Assembly (NCBI GenBank): GCA_005879065.1
Contig: VBLU01000110.1
Coordinates: 1-6,557, forward strand
DNA from: Methanobacteriota archaeon
GTDB taxonomy: Archaea > Thermoplasmatota > Thermoplasmata > RBG-16-68-12
Reading direction: 5' to 3'
DNA: 6,557 bases
Below are positions 6,415 through 6,557 of the stretch, piece by piece. Every line of letters begins with the position of its first letter. Positions within the stretch are counted from its first letter, which is position 1. Under the pieces are notes generated by a model, which worked only from the letters and a program-made list of their open reading frames with translations, had not been told where the DNA came from and searched no databases. The position numbers and the translations under genes were made by a program.

Positions 6415-6557
6415 GTGGACCTCGAACCAATCCCGGACGAGCCCGTCCTCATGGCGGACGATGCGCTCGTGGTCGCTGACCTCCATATCGGACTCGAGGA
6501 GGAACTGCGTGAAAAGGGCGTCCACATTCCGAGCCGGGCGGAAGCGATGGGCCGGAA
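6415..6557 (+). CDS. Archaeal calcineurin-like metallophosphoesterase, N-terminal 47 codons (cut by window end)
   Basis: The visible N-terminus begins MDLEPIPDEPVLMADDALVV (GTG start) and contains VADLHIGLEEELREKGVHIPS. The ADLHIG is the first metal-binding motif (DxH: Asp22 and His24) of calcineurin-like phosphoesterases. The following glutamate-rich stretch and VHIPS match the COG1407 group of archaeal ICC-like or SbcD-related proteins. Their substrate is not firmly known; nuclease or phosphodiesterase activity is often guessed. Further metal motifs lie beyond the window. The GTG at 6415 is preferred over the in-frame ATG at 6451 because it puts the TATA-like box at the right distance and leaves room for the beta strand before the DxH motif. 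In some archaea this family sits beside Lhr-type DNA helicase genes, which could be tested in the downstream sequence. Confidence 0.85.
   Translation, partial: MDLEPIPDEPVLMADDALVVADLHIGLEEELREKGVHIPSRAEAMGR

Noticed and set aside
4871..6430. 519-codon open frame on the minus strand opposite nnr
   Set aside because: It is a shadow of a GC-rich gene: the product is crowded with Arg, Asp and Glu, matches no family, and the plus strand encodes an intact Nnr across it.
1..6557. Search for tRNA or rRNA genes, CRISPR repeats, IS ends or a defence system
   Set aside because: No repeats, RNA-like folds, transposase motifs or defence domains were seen by eye; nearly all bases are accounted for by housekeeping genes.

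Overview
The window is about 6.6 kb of GC-rich, tightly packed DNA, almost certainly archaeal. The marks are an archaemetzincin-type protease, an MTH1187-type thiamine-binding protein, an archaeal COG1407-type phosphoesterase, and TATA-like boxes about 26 nt before start codons with almost no room for a 5' UTR, which suggests leaderless transcripts. A euryarchaeal lineage such as Thermoplasmatota would fit, but that is inference; the sequence alone does not fix the taxon. Only about 180 bases are non-coding, and no stretch over 75 bases lacks a gene.

Layout, left to right: (1) the C-terminal two thirds of the RNA ligase RtcB (+, cut by the window edge), joined by an ATGA overlap to an archaemetzincin (+); (2) a class I SAM-dependent methyltransferase (-), whose 3' end overlaps the archaemetzincin by 26 bp; (3) a small thiamine-binding family protein (+), divergent from the methyltransferase across a short gap with a CATATG palindrome; (4) a minus-strand pair of membrane proteins, a CAX-type Ca2+/H+ antiporter followed 4 bp later by an MFS permease, the latter overlapping the thiamine-binding gene tail to tail by 11 bp; (5) a divergent 73-bp promoter region; (6) a bifunctional NAD(P)H-hydrate repair enzyme (NnrE-NnrD fusion, +); (7) the first 47 codons of a calcineurin-like metallophosphoesterase (+), cut by the right edge.

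The genes are mostly housekeeping: RNA repair and tRNA splicing (RtcB), proteolysis (archaemetzincin), cation homeostasis (CAX), solute export or uptake (MFS) and metabolite repair (Nnr). I see no mobile element, CRISPR array, RNA gene or defence system. The best leads are the archaemetzincin, which has lost one of the four cysteines of the family's structural zinc site and shifted another; its translational coupling to rtcB; an altered c-2 repeat in the antiporter; and the set of TATA-like boxes at a fixed distance from start codons.
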